A stretch of DNA of 64,000 nucleotides, from NCBI RefSeq assembly GCF_028583425.1, contig NC_072807.1, positions 30,509,001-30,573,000 of the forward strand, in the 5' to 3' direction. Below are positions 47,998-59,900 of this stretch, one piece after another. Made by a program: the position numbers and the translations under genes. The notes under the pieces were generated by a model that was given only the letters and a program-made list of their open reading frames with translations, was not told where the DNA came from and did not search any database. Source of the stretch: Eublepharis macularius. Taxonomy: Eukaryota > Chordata > Lepidosauria > Squamata > Eublepharidae. The stretch's first letter is position 1. Each line of letters opens with the position of its first letter.

Positions 47998-50900
47998 GCC
48001 ACTCAGCGAGAGACAAGTGAGAGCGTCTCACCGCCAGCGTCTCCCCACTTTGACACTGCTGCCACTGCCTCCATTGTAGACCAGCTGCCAGTTGTCCACA
48101 TCGGCTCATTCTCACGCGTTGCTTGGGGCGCCAGCATTGCCTCCCCAGTGCGGAAGGGAGGAGGCTGGCCTCTGAATGAAAGCCTGCCATGGGAGGTTCA
48201 GCTGTGGCCTTGGTTGTCTCCAGCTTCTGCGTCTCAGAACCTTCTTGAAATGTTGGATTGGGAACCTGTAGCAAAGCTGGAGAAGCTGCGGGAAAGGGTG
48301 GCCGCTGTTCCCGAGTCCCTAGGACCATCTTTGTGGATAAGGGAATGCTTCAGCTGGCCAAAGACACCAGGGAGGGCAGTTGGAGTCAAGGGAACTGCTC
48401 TTGCCCCTCATTGTCCAAGCTGCTGACTTAGGGATGGGGGGGATTTTTTTTTTTTTTGCACTGGGATACAAGCATGGACTTCTATAGAAGGAACCACAGC
48501 AAAGAGGAGAGCGTTCCCTTTGTTTTGAGCTATTTATAATGCAGTCCGTAGTGTTGACAGATTATATGAAAAATGCTCGTTTCCATTCAAGCACTTCTCA
48601 GACCCACCACTGGGCACATGCCAGTTGTGGCAAAGAGATTTCTGTCTGGGGCTGTTCGTCGTTTCTTTTAGCTTCAGTTGTTGACAGTCACCAACACCCA
48701 TGTGATTCCAGGTAGGTCAAAGCCAAATATTTGTGCTGAATTTTCAGTAGCCATAACCATGACAAGTGTCCTGTGGGGGTCAAGACATGCACAGGATAGG
48801 ACTCCCAAAAAAAGGCAAGAGCATTTTTAGAATTTAGAACCCTTGGTCTTTCTGACTGCTCCCCAGACATGCCATGCTGCTACCTGCGCAAAAGGCTACA
48901 CAGGCAGGAAGTGTGACAGACAAAGGAAAACATCACTCCACCAATCGCTTTATTCTGGTCCAGAAAAAAATGGTCAAAATTCCAAGGAGTGGTAAAGAAG
49001 GCTGCTGTCCGAATCAGTCTGTTTACCAATGTGATTGAGCATTGCTTTTTTCTTTCTGAACATCAGTATTAAACAAAGGCAAAAATAAGTCAGAGACTAC
49101 TTGAAGCGCTTTGTTAGTATTATGGTTACTGAAGTTCAATGTAAATAAAACTTGTTTTTGGTTTTTGGTTTTTTTTTTTAAATTCTCCCCTTCTTGCAAG
49201 GTGGGACATTTAAGCCAGGTAGGTGAAAGGGTAGTTCAGGGAGGGATAATAGAATTATGTTGGAGGACTTCACCGTACAAAATAGCTAAAGGTCATTATT
49301 TTTCACCACTTGTGTCACGGGGCCACATTCAGGAGTTCATCATTGTGATTAAACTGGAAGGGGTTTGCAGGAACTGCCCCCCCCCCCAGCTTTGGCAATA
49401 AGATACATATTGGGGAAAAGGAGAGCTGATGGGCAACCACCCCCTTAAAAAGTTCCCTTTTCAGAGCATCTGCGAGCAGCATCAACTGTTATATTGGGTC
49501 GGAGCGCATAGCAGAAGATTCAGGGGCAAGGCAAGGTTTATAAGGGTGGGGGTTTTTTTTTTTTGCTTATTTGGTCATTTTGTTTAGAGTCACCTGAACA
49601 AATGTAGCGCAGTTTTTACGCACTTGGTTGGGATCTGAAGGCAAAGGCAGCATCTGTACTGCAAATCATGATGTGCATAAAGCACAAGCACGTGCCCTTT
49701 GATGTTCTTTGCAACCATTTTGCTCCTGGAGTTACATTAACATCAAGCAGATTCCAACATATGGCTGGTTTTCTGTGACTGGCTGAAAATAAGTAGGGAG
49801 TCAGTGGTTTAAAGCTGCTAAAAAGCGTGAGCAGTCCCTTCAAATTCAACCTGAGGGGCTTGCACACCATCACTGATAGTCTGTAGGTTGCAGCTGGGTC
49901 CTAGTTTTCAGTAATCAGGCACCATGAAGGCCCTAGGGAAAGGTGGTGGTGTCGTCATTTGGGGTGGGCTAGCTTTGTAGGTGAAAAACAGGTGTAGAGA
50001 AACCTGCAAGCTGGGCCATGTCAGTGGATTTGCAACGCAGCCCCTTGCTTTGCCTTTGCAAGGGTCATTGATGGCGCCAGTCAGGGCCAGCAGATTACTC
50101 AAACAGCTGCTGGGGTGCCAACACGGGAGGATGCCAAAGGGGTAGCGTGCCTGTTGTCACCTCCTACAGCAGCTCCACTATTGCTAGGAGTCCACAGCAA
50201 GGTGCTGAGGTGTTTCCTCTCTATCCCACCTGAGAGCCTGCCGTTCTCTATTGCCGCCTTCCCCAGATTTAAGGCTGGTTTGCTTGTGCCAGCCGTGGGC
50301 ACTGTTGTCTATACACAATGGTATTGGGGTCTTTCTGACTCGGGGTGAATCCTGGAGGCATCTCTGCAGATGGATTTTCATCCCTTTATTCCCAGCGCGG
50401 AGTTTTCCAGTGGGGTTTTGTTGGATGGTTTCTTAGATATCAGCCCACATTGCCTTTCTGACCTCCGGCATTTTGAATTGTACTTGATAACATTCAGAAA
50501 GTGGAAATGTGGATTATCCCATGCCCAACCACCTCGTGTTCTCATCCAAACTTAACAAGGGGCCCATTGCCTTTGAAGCACCGTGTTTCCATGCAGAGTC
50601 CTGGCCAATGAAGTGGTGTGCCCCCGCATCTTTGGGTCTTTGTCCCGACAGCTACAATGGGCTGTTTCATCAGCTCAAGTCCAGAGTGGCTGTAGTTCTG
50701 AGGAGTAATTCTGATCAAAGGGGGAAGGAAGTCGTGCTTAGGGGTTTGGCCAGTGGCAAAGATAGCAGATCCAGTCTGAGCTTGAAAGACAGACCTCTCG
50801 TTTCCCCCCCCTGCAGTACTAGCTAGTTGCAGGTCAAGAACTGGTCCACACATGCAAGAGAAGGAGGCTGCAGAAGAGAACTCCAGGTGGTGAGTTCCAG

Positions 50901-52025
50901 CTTTGAATGTTGCATCACCCCTCTGCCATTAGAAGGAAGGCTGGCAAAAGGTTCTACAACCCTCTTTGCTTGCTTGGTGGTTTTCTGTTTGCAAGAGGCT
51001 TTTAACTCAGGTGAGCAGTCCAAAATACGAACCTCCACCCACACTCTGAAGTGCTGTAATCTCTTGCCACCTCATTCTCCTGCACACATAAATCAGGCCT
51101 AACCTACACTTAACTCAAACACCCAGCCTCCTCCAAGTAGTATAATGTGTTTCAGATGCGGTTCTCATTCATTTCAGCAATACTTGACAAGGACACGGAG
51201 GTGCCCATGCTTGGAAAACTCATGTTGGGCTCTGATCTCCCAAAAGAACCTCCAGTCAGTTTCTGAGCTGGGAGAAATGGGCTTTGCATACATTCCAAGG
51301 GACTAATCTCTTTTTCTTCCAATGCAAAACTCCTTTTCTCAGCTTTGGCCTGAGAGTGGGAAAAGGGAGGGGTGGCGATGTATTTTGGAGTGGGTCTGGT
51401 CTGAGCTTTCAGTCATTGAAGCGTTTTGAACACAGGCAACAGGAAGAATCTTTCCATTCCATTCCCCGTCCATGTTTCTGCCTGATGCCTGTCTTCCAAA
51501 GGCCCAGCTTGCTCTCCTCCCTACCTGGTATAGCCCTGTAAGCGTTATGGGGGGAGGGTCTCAGACCTCTTCCACTTATTGTATTAAATGAATGTACTTA
51601 CCACTAGGAAGGACATTGGCTGCATACGATTATTTTTAATGGGAATTTTTAAAGTAATTTATAAGTATACTGAGTGTAAATTTTAAAAGCAGATTATGTA
51701 TTGTAAAAGGATATATTGTCCTGTGTCATAACTCTATAAAGTTTACCTGTTAAAAGAAGAACTCTATAAAAGAAAATGCTTTATTTTGCTCACGAAGCCA
51801 GGTGCTGTGCTGCTAGCGCAGCTGGCCGGCAAAGTTGTAAATTACATGTCGGGAAGATTTTTTCTTTTTTTAATGTCGGGTCCCCCTTTTTTTTCTGGAT
51901 CAAGGCCGTCATATTTAAAGTGCAATTTGTGTAATATTTCATAAATATAATATTATATGGCTGTACAAAAAACCCTTTATGAACAAATAACCCCTAGCTT
52001 ATTAAAGAACAAAGCAATGAAAAAA
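47998..52025 (+). other. MYO9A: MYO9A 3' untranslated region (probable extent)
   Basis: There is no convincing coding sequence after the stop. Candidate poly(A) signals are ATTAAA 49068-49073 and AATAAA 49144-49149 (proximal), and ATTAAA 52001-52006 (distal). The AU-rich stretch 51,570-52,020 looks like a typical distal vertebrate 3' UTR. The end point is inferred from the distal signal; the proximal signals would give a UTR of about 1.1 kb. Small open frames inside (for example near 50.1-50.8 kb) have no recognisable content. Confidence 0.6.
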
Positions 52026-52989
52026 ATAATGGCTGCTAGTGGCAGATGTATTCTGTACTTGGTGATGTTCAGAGTTACTCACCTGGACAAAGACTTCGGG
52101 GGCAAGAGCACAGATACTTAAGAGTAGCTAAGCATTGGCATGCTTAACGTGAGCAAAAAATGTTTTGCCATCTGTGGGGGAAGGTCTGCTCTACCATTAA
52201 GAAAACCTATAGGTTAGATCCAGCAGGTCGCATGGAAATGTCCTTTCCCTTTCTACAGCCCCTCTGGTCCCTCATTGGTGGATCAACAGGTGTGTTTTCT
52301 CTTTCTGATTTTGTGTTAAAGTTTCTTCAAAGTCATTGAAATGATTTTAAAAATGACTGTATATGTGACAAGTTGAAAGATAAAGCCCTAGAAGAACCAT
52401 GATCAACTCCAGACTCATCAGCAGTTCCAGGAGGGGAGCTGGCTGTTGGTTGCTTCACCAGTTTGTAGATGAATTCTTCTAGGACTCCTTGATTCACAGC
52501 CAAAAAAGGTGATTAAAGCTGGAGGGGGGTGGGGAAAGTAAATCTATTTGACTTTTTCAAGGAAGCTTGGAGAGGTCCTCTCTCCATCAGTGATGAGAAA
52601 ACTACAGCAGGCTCATAAAAGGAAATCAGAGAACGTTAATGCATCCATTGAGTTTCTGAGCGCTACGGAGTCTTGTGCCTTCCAGGTGAACCCGTGCCAA
52701 ATGTCCTCTCAGGTACAGTGTGGAGCTGAAGGTAGCTGAACAAGGAGCTCCTCGTGGGGTGGAATGCTGTGTGTCCAGTGACCTGGACAAGCACACATGG
52801 AGAGTGCAGGAGAGAGGGCCTGCTTCCAGTATTCACTGTCACGTATCTAAATCCAGATGTGAGAATTTTAGGCACAAAAAAAGCAGCTTTCTGCTAGGTC
52901 TTAAAATGGGGTCTGTTCAACTGCTTTGCTTTCCACTGATGAAGAGGAAGGCAGAGCTGCAGGGCAATAAATGGAGCAGGAGCCAAATC

Positions 52990-53852
52990 AAGATGGGCAA
53001 ACTCCCAATTTATTAAACAACAGCAGCCATCGAGAGCCCCCCTGCCCAAATAAATCCTGGAAATGAGTTAAGAGAAGAACTTCAGCATGCAAACTGGATC
53101 AGGACTTTTTGTCCAGAACCTTCCTGGGTTCTGGACCCCAGCTGCAGGGAATAAGCAGCATTAGCACTAGTGAGCATTTTCTGTTGCCATAATTCAGGCA
53201 ACGCACCAAAGTTCCTCTTCATGTACTAACTATGAAGTTGTGAAAATCCCCAAAGATGAATTCATTTAAGAAGGTGACAGAAACTTGTATCATGTCAGGA
53301 CTGGAGTGGCTTGGAATGGCTTGTTTTCAACGCTATGGTTTTGCCCTCTTTCATAGTACTCTCCTTAGGAAACACCATGCAAAATCTTCCCTTACCTGAA
53401 ATTTTTGGTACAGAGTGATTAATGGTTAAAACCCTGGCTTAATTTGAACACAGGAGCCCAGTTTTCAGTGCCCAGACTCAGCCCTGGTCTATGTAATCAT
53501 GGAGAGTTTCTTTGACAAGGTGCACATACCTTCAGCCTCGTCCCAAACTGGAATTAGGGGAAAGGAGTTTCCCCTTTCCAACAGTGTGACTTGAGTAGTA
53601 TAATTTCGGAAATTTGGTGCTGCTTGGAATTTTTCAGTGTTTAAATGTCAGTGATTTTGCGAACTGTGGAAATCTTTTTGAGGCTGCACATTACCTGGTG
53701 ATCAAGTCCACAGGGTCAAGAGATAAGAAGGGGGCTTCTCTCCCATCCCCAAGCAGCCCCCCCCCCCCGCCCACACACACACTTATGGCCTTCAGATCCA
53801 GGATTGGAATCGAGTATCTTGGAAAGGGGTTTGCTCCCTCCAAAGGAGCAGC
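52990..53852 (-). other. NR2E3: NR2E3 3' untranslated region (probable)
   Basis: On the - strand, AATAAA (plus-strand TTTATT 53009-53014) lies about 840 nt after the NR2E3 stop and is the first good poly(A) signal. The extent is inferred from this signal. A poly-C run near 53,757 and an AC repeat lie inside it. Confidence 0.5.
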
Positions 53853-53985
53853 TCAGTTTTTGAACATGTCACAGAGCAGCTTCTCCATAGGGGTGTTCCC
53901 GATGGTTCTGCGGAAAAAAAGCAGTTCAATCCGGTCTGAAGAAACGAACTTCAAAGAAGGCAGAAGCAGCAGGAGTTTTCCAAAC
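53853..53985 (-). CDS. NR2E3: NR2E3 exon 8 (LBD C-terminus and stop)
   Basis: The exon follows TTTCTTCCAG and completes AG|G. It encodes [20 protein letters not shown], then [20 protein letters not shown] and FKN, then TGA (53855-53853). It includes the final helices and the AF-2 region. The - strand frame was translated directly from the sequence. Confidence 0.97.
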
Positions 53986-56900
53986 CTGGAAGAAAGGAGA
54001 AGAGATTTAATGAGGTTGGTTAGAGACCAAGACCATCAGCCTTGCTGGAATCCAGGGACAGACCCTGTGCCAGAGCTCTAGTTCAGAACAACATAACTGC
54101 TTTATTCCAAAACGGAATGGTGGTCTGTCTAACCATGCTCTTTATTCCAATTTTGATCCTACCCTTCCTTCAAAACATTAATTCAGGCTGTTGGGCGAGG
54201 TCCTTGTTTTATCCTCACAGCAGCCCTGTAAGGTAGGCTAGGCTCAAGATCACCTAGCCAAACTGACAGTGTGAATCCTGGAAGACAGTCAACACCATAT
54301 TGTAAGAGGCCAGTTCGGAAGGGCGTCCACTGAAGATGCAGTGTGTGCTTTTCTTGTGCTCTGCTTCTTCCAGTGGAGGTTCTGTTCTGGGAAAATGGGA
54401 GCGTGACTCTGCATCTCCAACTGGGGGAGGGCCTTCTGCTGGCTGTGGGCCTCAGCAGGTGCCCAGCTGTGGTAGGTGACCAGCGGGTGCCTGCTACATC
54501 TACAAAGAAGGGTCCATCTCCTGAATGTCTGCCTGTCACACTACTGGTAAGGGTGCTCTAGCCTTGCCTTGGAAAGAGGCTGCTACGCTAACGGAGCATC
54601 TTGTGAAATAGGGGAAGGATTTAAAGCTCAGAAGGGGTGAAGATGTTGGGAAGGCAGGGCTGCAGTAGGGGACACACATCTGGGGCCTTGGTTGCCCTGG
54701 AAGCTGATGGAGGGTGCAGTTTGCTTTCATGTTTGGATTGGGTTGGGTGTGAACAGCAGGGGTGGCATCTGGGGAGCAGATCCAGGTACCTGACAGGCTG
54801 GCTGGGGTAATGCATCTGGTTATGTTGTCCCAGCATCACCTGGGACTGATCCTGCAAATTCTCCACCTGCTCTGGATCCTTCAGGCCTCGCGTTTCTGCC
54901 AAAAACAAAGAGAAAAGGAATGCAGTGTGCCAGCTTCAAGCCTGGCTTTTGCAAGAAGGCATGCAGGCTCGCATTTGTTTGGCATGAGTACATGTGATGG
55001 CATGGCCCAAACGCACTGCAAAATTTTCACCATCTCTAACAGTACAGGCTTCTGTTGCAGGTTCTTAACATGGGGAAGGTGCGCGGAGAAGAGCCAAGTC
55101 CAGTGAAGGTGGCACTCACTCCCAAATGCTCTCAGTTGAGGGAGGAGGAGAAGCATGTTTTCTCAAGGAGCCGGACCAGAGAGCTGACACACCTCTGCCC
55201 CAAATAAAGAAGAAACGCTTGAGGAATCGCGCCAATTCAGCAGATTCCTCATCGTCTCATCTTGGGCGATGGAGTTAGCATTGCTGTATTTTAAAAGGGG
55301 TGGGGTGGGGAGTACCAAATGAAATGTTTACATGGGGTAAACATGCTGGTTTTGCTTTGCGTTCGTGTCGTTCGTCTGTGGTCTAGGAGACAGACAACAC
55401 TTCTAAACTCCTTTAGCTAGAAGTCTGGACCTGGGACTCTTTGCATCTGAAGTGCTCCACCACTTGCCCACGGCCTCCTCCTGTGACCCTTGCTAGCTTG
55501 GTAGCCTCTCAAGCCACTTTTGCCAGGGTGCTTCCTCTCCCCGTGTGTGTTTGAGCACATGACTGTGTGTCCTGATTCTGTGCTAGTACAGAAAAAGCAC
55601 AGAACGTAGCACTGGCCGCAGAGTTCAGGGACGGTCTGTGTTTCCATCTGGAAAACAAAGAGCAAGTGTCTGGCCTTTGGAGCTGCCAAGAATAAACGCG
55701 AGAGTGTGGGGCAAGGTGTGCTGCGATCTCGAAAGCAAGGTGGGGGGTGCGGAACACAATTTCCAATGGCTGGGGGCAGAGTAAGAGATGCCCATCACTT
55801 CTTCCCCCTCTCCAAGGCTAACAAAACCAGAATGAATGATGCAGCGTGGTAAAGAATTGCAGAATGAATTACATAAAGTGCTTAATTGTACAGTAGTTTG
55901 TGTAATTCAGACCTGTTGTCAGTTCTCTTTGTCTTGATGCAGAATTTGGATTGCCTGCATGCGTGGCTTGGCTTCAAGTACACACAGCCCTGCCTTTATA
56001 ACCAAATCACTGTCCTGCCTTCCACCTTACCTGGTTTGAAGAGTACAATTGCTTTCATGCAAGCAAACTCAGTGGGATCCACTGCCAGCACTTTGTAGCG
56101 TCCAATTATTTCCTGCAGGGAGCGGATGTCCACACTGGCAGATGCCAACTTTCCATTTAGGGCTGGTGCCAGCTCTGAGACGGAGAGAAGCGGGCAGCTT
56201 TCCAGGGGCAAGGACCACTGAATGGCACAGAGGAGGAAGAGCTCACTCCAGGCTTCCTCCAGTAAGATCACCTGCCACAAATGAGACGATTGTGGGCCTA
56301 TAGACTTTGGGAAGCGACAGGATCCATCCCACGAATCAAGACTGCAGGGTAGTGTAAGCAAACACGTCAGTTTGGGTTTATCCCAAACACATTAGTTGGT
56401 AAGTTATAAAGGATTGTATACAGGACCAACACTTAGAGAAAGATGCAGTTTAGTCTTCCAAAAAGGAATTGCTCGCTTTCGTGGCATTACATAGTCTTCC
56501 TTAGTTCTTATGCAGTGAGTTTACCTAGCCATAACTTTACATTTCTGTATCTTGCCTTTTCATTCCTCTGCTGAAAGAGTCCCCCACCCCTACAATCTCT
56601 AGCACGTACTATCTTTGCCAACGTAATTATGTAGGATAATAATTCTTGATATTTTCCACTTATCCATGCTAGAAATATATGAAAATGCCATCTAAATTCA
56701 CAGACATGTCCTGCAATTCTATTGTGGTTTTTAAAAAAAAATTGTCGTTTATACCAAATCTTCCCAGTGAGGACCCAAAGTCACTTACACTGTTCTCTCC
56801 TGATTTTTATCCTCACAACCTTGTGAGGTGTGTTCGTCAGAAATCATGTGACTGGCCCACGGTCATTCCATGGCAGAGCAAGGACTGGAACCTAGATCTC

Positions 56901-59900
56901 CCAGACTGTCATCCAACACTTTAACCACTACACCAAGCAGGCTTGTACTTTACCTCTCTGATCTGCCAAGATTGAAGCCTTCCTCTGGCACTATAGAGCC
57001 AGGCCTACATTTCTAACATTAAAAGAATTGTTTTTTCCCCTCTAGATCCTTCCAAGTTCACCAGCTTAGCCCAACTGTACAAACCAGACCTCCGAGAATG
57101 TATTGCCAAAGCAGCCGTCAGCTCTGATCGCCTCTCCCTTTCATCCAGCCAGGGCTAAAGCTGACCACAGGTATGCCTGGCCAACATCCTCACCTGGTCT
57201 CGGAAGGGCAGGTTTGAGAAGACAGGCAGGTTCTTAGCCCATTTGACAGCCATGAAGAGGAGGCGGGCTGAGGTTTCATAGACGCTTTCGGGGCAGGAGG
57301 CTGGGTACACGGACAGCTGGGACTCCCCCATAGCACGCTCCGGCTCATTACTTGTTACATCGATGTTCTCCTCTGCTGTGGGGGGGAAAATAATATTTGT
57401 CTCCACTCTTGGCATGCTCAATATAGAACCAACCACAAGAGCATGCAATATTCACGAGGGGGTAGCAGAGAGCAATAGTGGATTGAATCCAGTATCCCAT
57501 GTGCCACCTTGAGGCAGGTGTAGTGTAAAACCATGTTTTGTTTTTTTTTTAAACTGGTTAGTTTTCAATCTCAGCATTTGGCTAGCAGGCAATTACTCAA
57601 ATCCTTTCCTCTTTTTCCTCCCTCTCCTGCAGTGACCTGGCTGGTATCCCGTCCTGCATTGCATTGAGGACTGCAAGCTAAAACAAGACAGAATGGCTTT
57701 AGTTGTAGTAGATTTTCCGGGCTGTGTGGCCGTGGTCTTGGCATTGTAGTTCCTGACGTTTTGCCAGCAGCTGTGACTGGCATCTTCAGAGGTGTAGCAC
57801 TGAAAGCACTGAATGTGTGGAGAAGATCTCTGTCTTTCAGTGCTACACCTCTGAAGATGCCAGCCACAGCTGCTGGCAAAACATCAGGAACTACAATGCC
57901 AAAACCACGGCCACACAGCCCGGAAAATCTACAACAACTAATGTTCTCTGGCCGTGAAAGCCTTCGACAATATACAGAATGACTTTGTTTATATGTTCAG
58001 AGATAGTTTGCCATGATCTGCCTCTGAATAGCAACTCTGGATTTCCTTGGTGGTCTCCCAGCCAAGTACTAACCAGGACCAACCCTGCTCAGCTTCCGAG
58101 GTCTGATAAGATTAGGAATACTTTGGGATAATGTCTGGACTGAGCCTGTGGCTTTGGAACAGTATTGACAAGCGTCCTGTGTAGTTTCAGCAGAGCGGTC
58201 AGCAGCATGGCACTAATGCCTGGAGTTCTGTCACCCTCTAGGACACTCAAGCAGCCACGCTCCCCCTCTCCATACTGCAAATCCACTGGGGGAAGCCACA
58301 CCTCTGAGCTGCCTACCATCCTCGGGTTCCAGCTTGGCACAGGTCTCAGCTGTCATCAGGCTGGCCATGAAGCGGTGATTGCTGGGGGGTGTCAGGGCCT
58401 GGGATCTGGAAGCCCCGGTTGCAGAGCAGGAGTTGGAGGCTTGGGGGTTCTGCAGAGGAGGGCAAGGTGCTGGGGCCGCATCCTGCGCAGTTGTCAGGTG
58501 GCCAGGTGGTCGTTCAGGGTCCAGGTCGACAGCATCAAGATGCACCTGTGCAGTGCTTCGGGGCTGGCGCTCATTCTGTACAGCTGGGAGGTGGAATGAC
58601 GGGATCCGGCAACCAGGAAGAAAACAGATTGCATGAAAAAAGTCACCTTATACTGAGTCTGTCTGACCATCAGCAGTTTTCTGGGGTCACACGTGGAGGT
58701 TTTCCCATCACCTTCTATCTGATGTTTTTAACTGGAGATTCTGGGGATTGAACCTGGGACCTCCTACATGCAGAGCAGATGCTCTGCTGTTGAGCCCTTC
58801 TTATTCTGCCTGCCTGCCTCTACCAGCAATTCCTTCCTTTGCAGTCCTTGCTTATACCTGATTCTCCTGTTTCCTTCATAGCGTCCACCAGCTCTTCCCC
58901 ATCAATGCCCTTAGATGGAGAAGTGAGGAGAAGAGATTTATATGTTTAAATGCCTGGTCCAAATCAGGTCTTATAATACTAATTGGCATTTATATAATAC
59001 TTTCTAAGTTTAAAATCCTTTGATTTTGAACTTTTGAGAGTCAAAGCTCCCTTCATCAGGGATTGGGACATAAGATTTGTTCTCACATTACAGATGCTAA
59101 TTTTCTGCACTTCACACTTATGCTCTGTCAAGGTAACTACAACATATTAGAAAAGAGCAAGAGTCCAGTAGCACCTACAAGACTAAAAATTTGTGGTAGG
59201 GTATGAGCTTTTGTGAGTCACAGATCTGAAGAAGTGAGCTGTGACTCAAAAAAGCTCATACCCTACCACAAATGTTGTTAGTCTTATAGGTGCTAATGGA
59301 CTCTTGCTGTTTTCTGCTGCTACAGACAGACAAACACAGATACCCATCTTGATCTACAACGTATTATAGCTACCTTCTTGACACTCTGTTTTACAATACT
59401 ACTCCCACCTTCTGCCTGGATTATAAAGAAAGACTCCTTCCTTTTTCCACTCCTTGTACCTGACAAAGGAAGCTTTGATTCTCAAAAGCTCATAGCTTGG
59501 AAATCTAGTTGATCTTTAAGGTGGTATTGGACCAGGATCTTGCTCTTCGTCTGCAGACCAACATGGCTACCCACCTGAAACTATGTTATCACAATAGCCC
59601 TTAAAATAGTCCTGAAAATTATGTCCACGAATGATAGTTTTGCCGGCAATCAACTTCCACAGTTTATGGTTGCCAACCTCCAGTTGGAGCCTGGAGTTCT
59701 CCTGGTATTACAACTGATCTCCAGTTGACAGGGATCAGTTCCCCTGAAGAAAATAGCTGCTTTTCTGGGTGACTCTATGGCATCATACCCTGCTGAGGTC
59801 CCTCTGCTTCCCAAACCCCACCCTCCCCAGGATCAACCCCCAAATATCCAGGAATTTCCCAACCCAGAGTTGGCAACCCTAAGTCTGAGCCTTTCTCCTC

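Noticed and set aside
54881-55156. A - strand reading [12 protein letters not shown] resembling the NR2E3 last exon
   Set aside because: It lies upstream of exon 7 in transcript order, lacks the rest of the exon 8 sequence and has no suitable splice context. The real exon 8 is at 53,853-53,985.
58165-58751. Plus-strand open frames opposite NR2E3 exon 4
   Set aside because: These are antisense shadows of a GC-rich coding exon; they show no domain and cross the exon borders.
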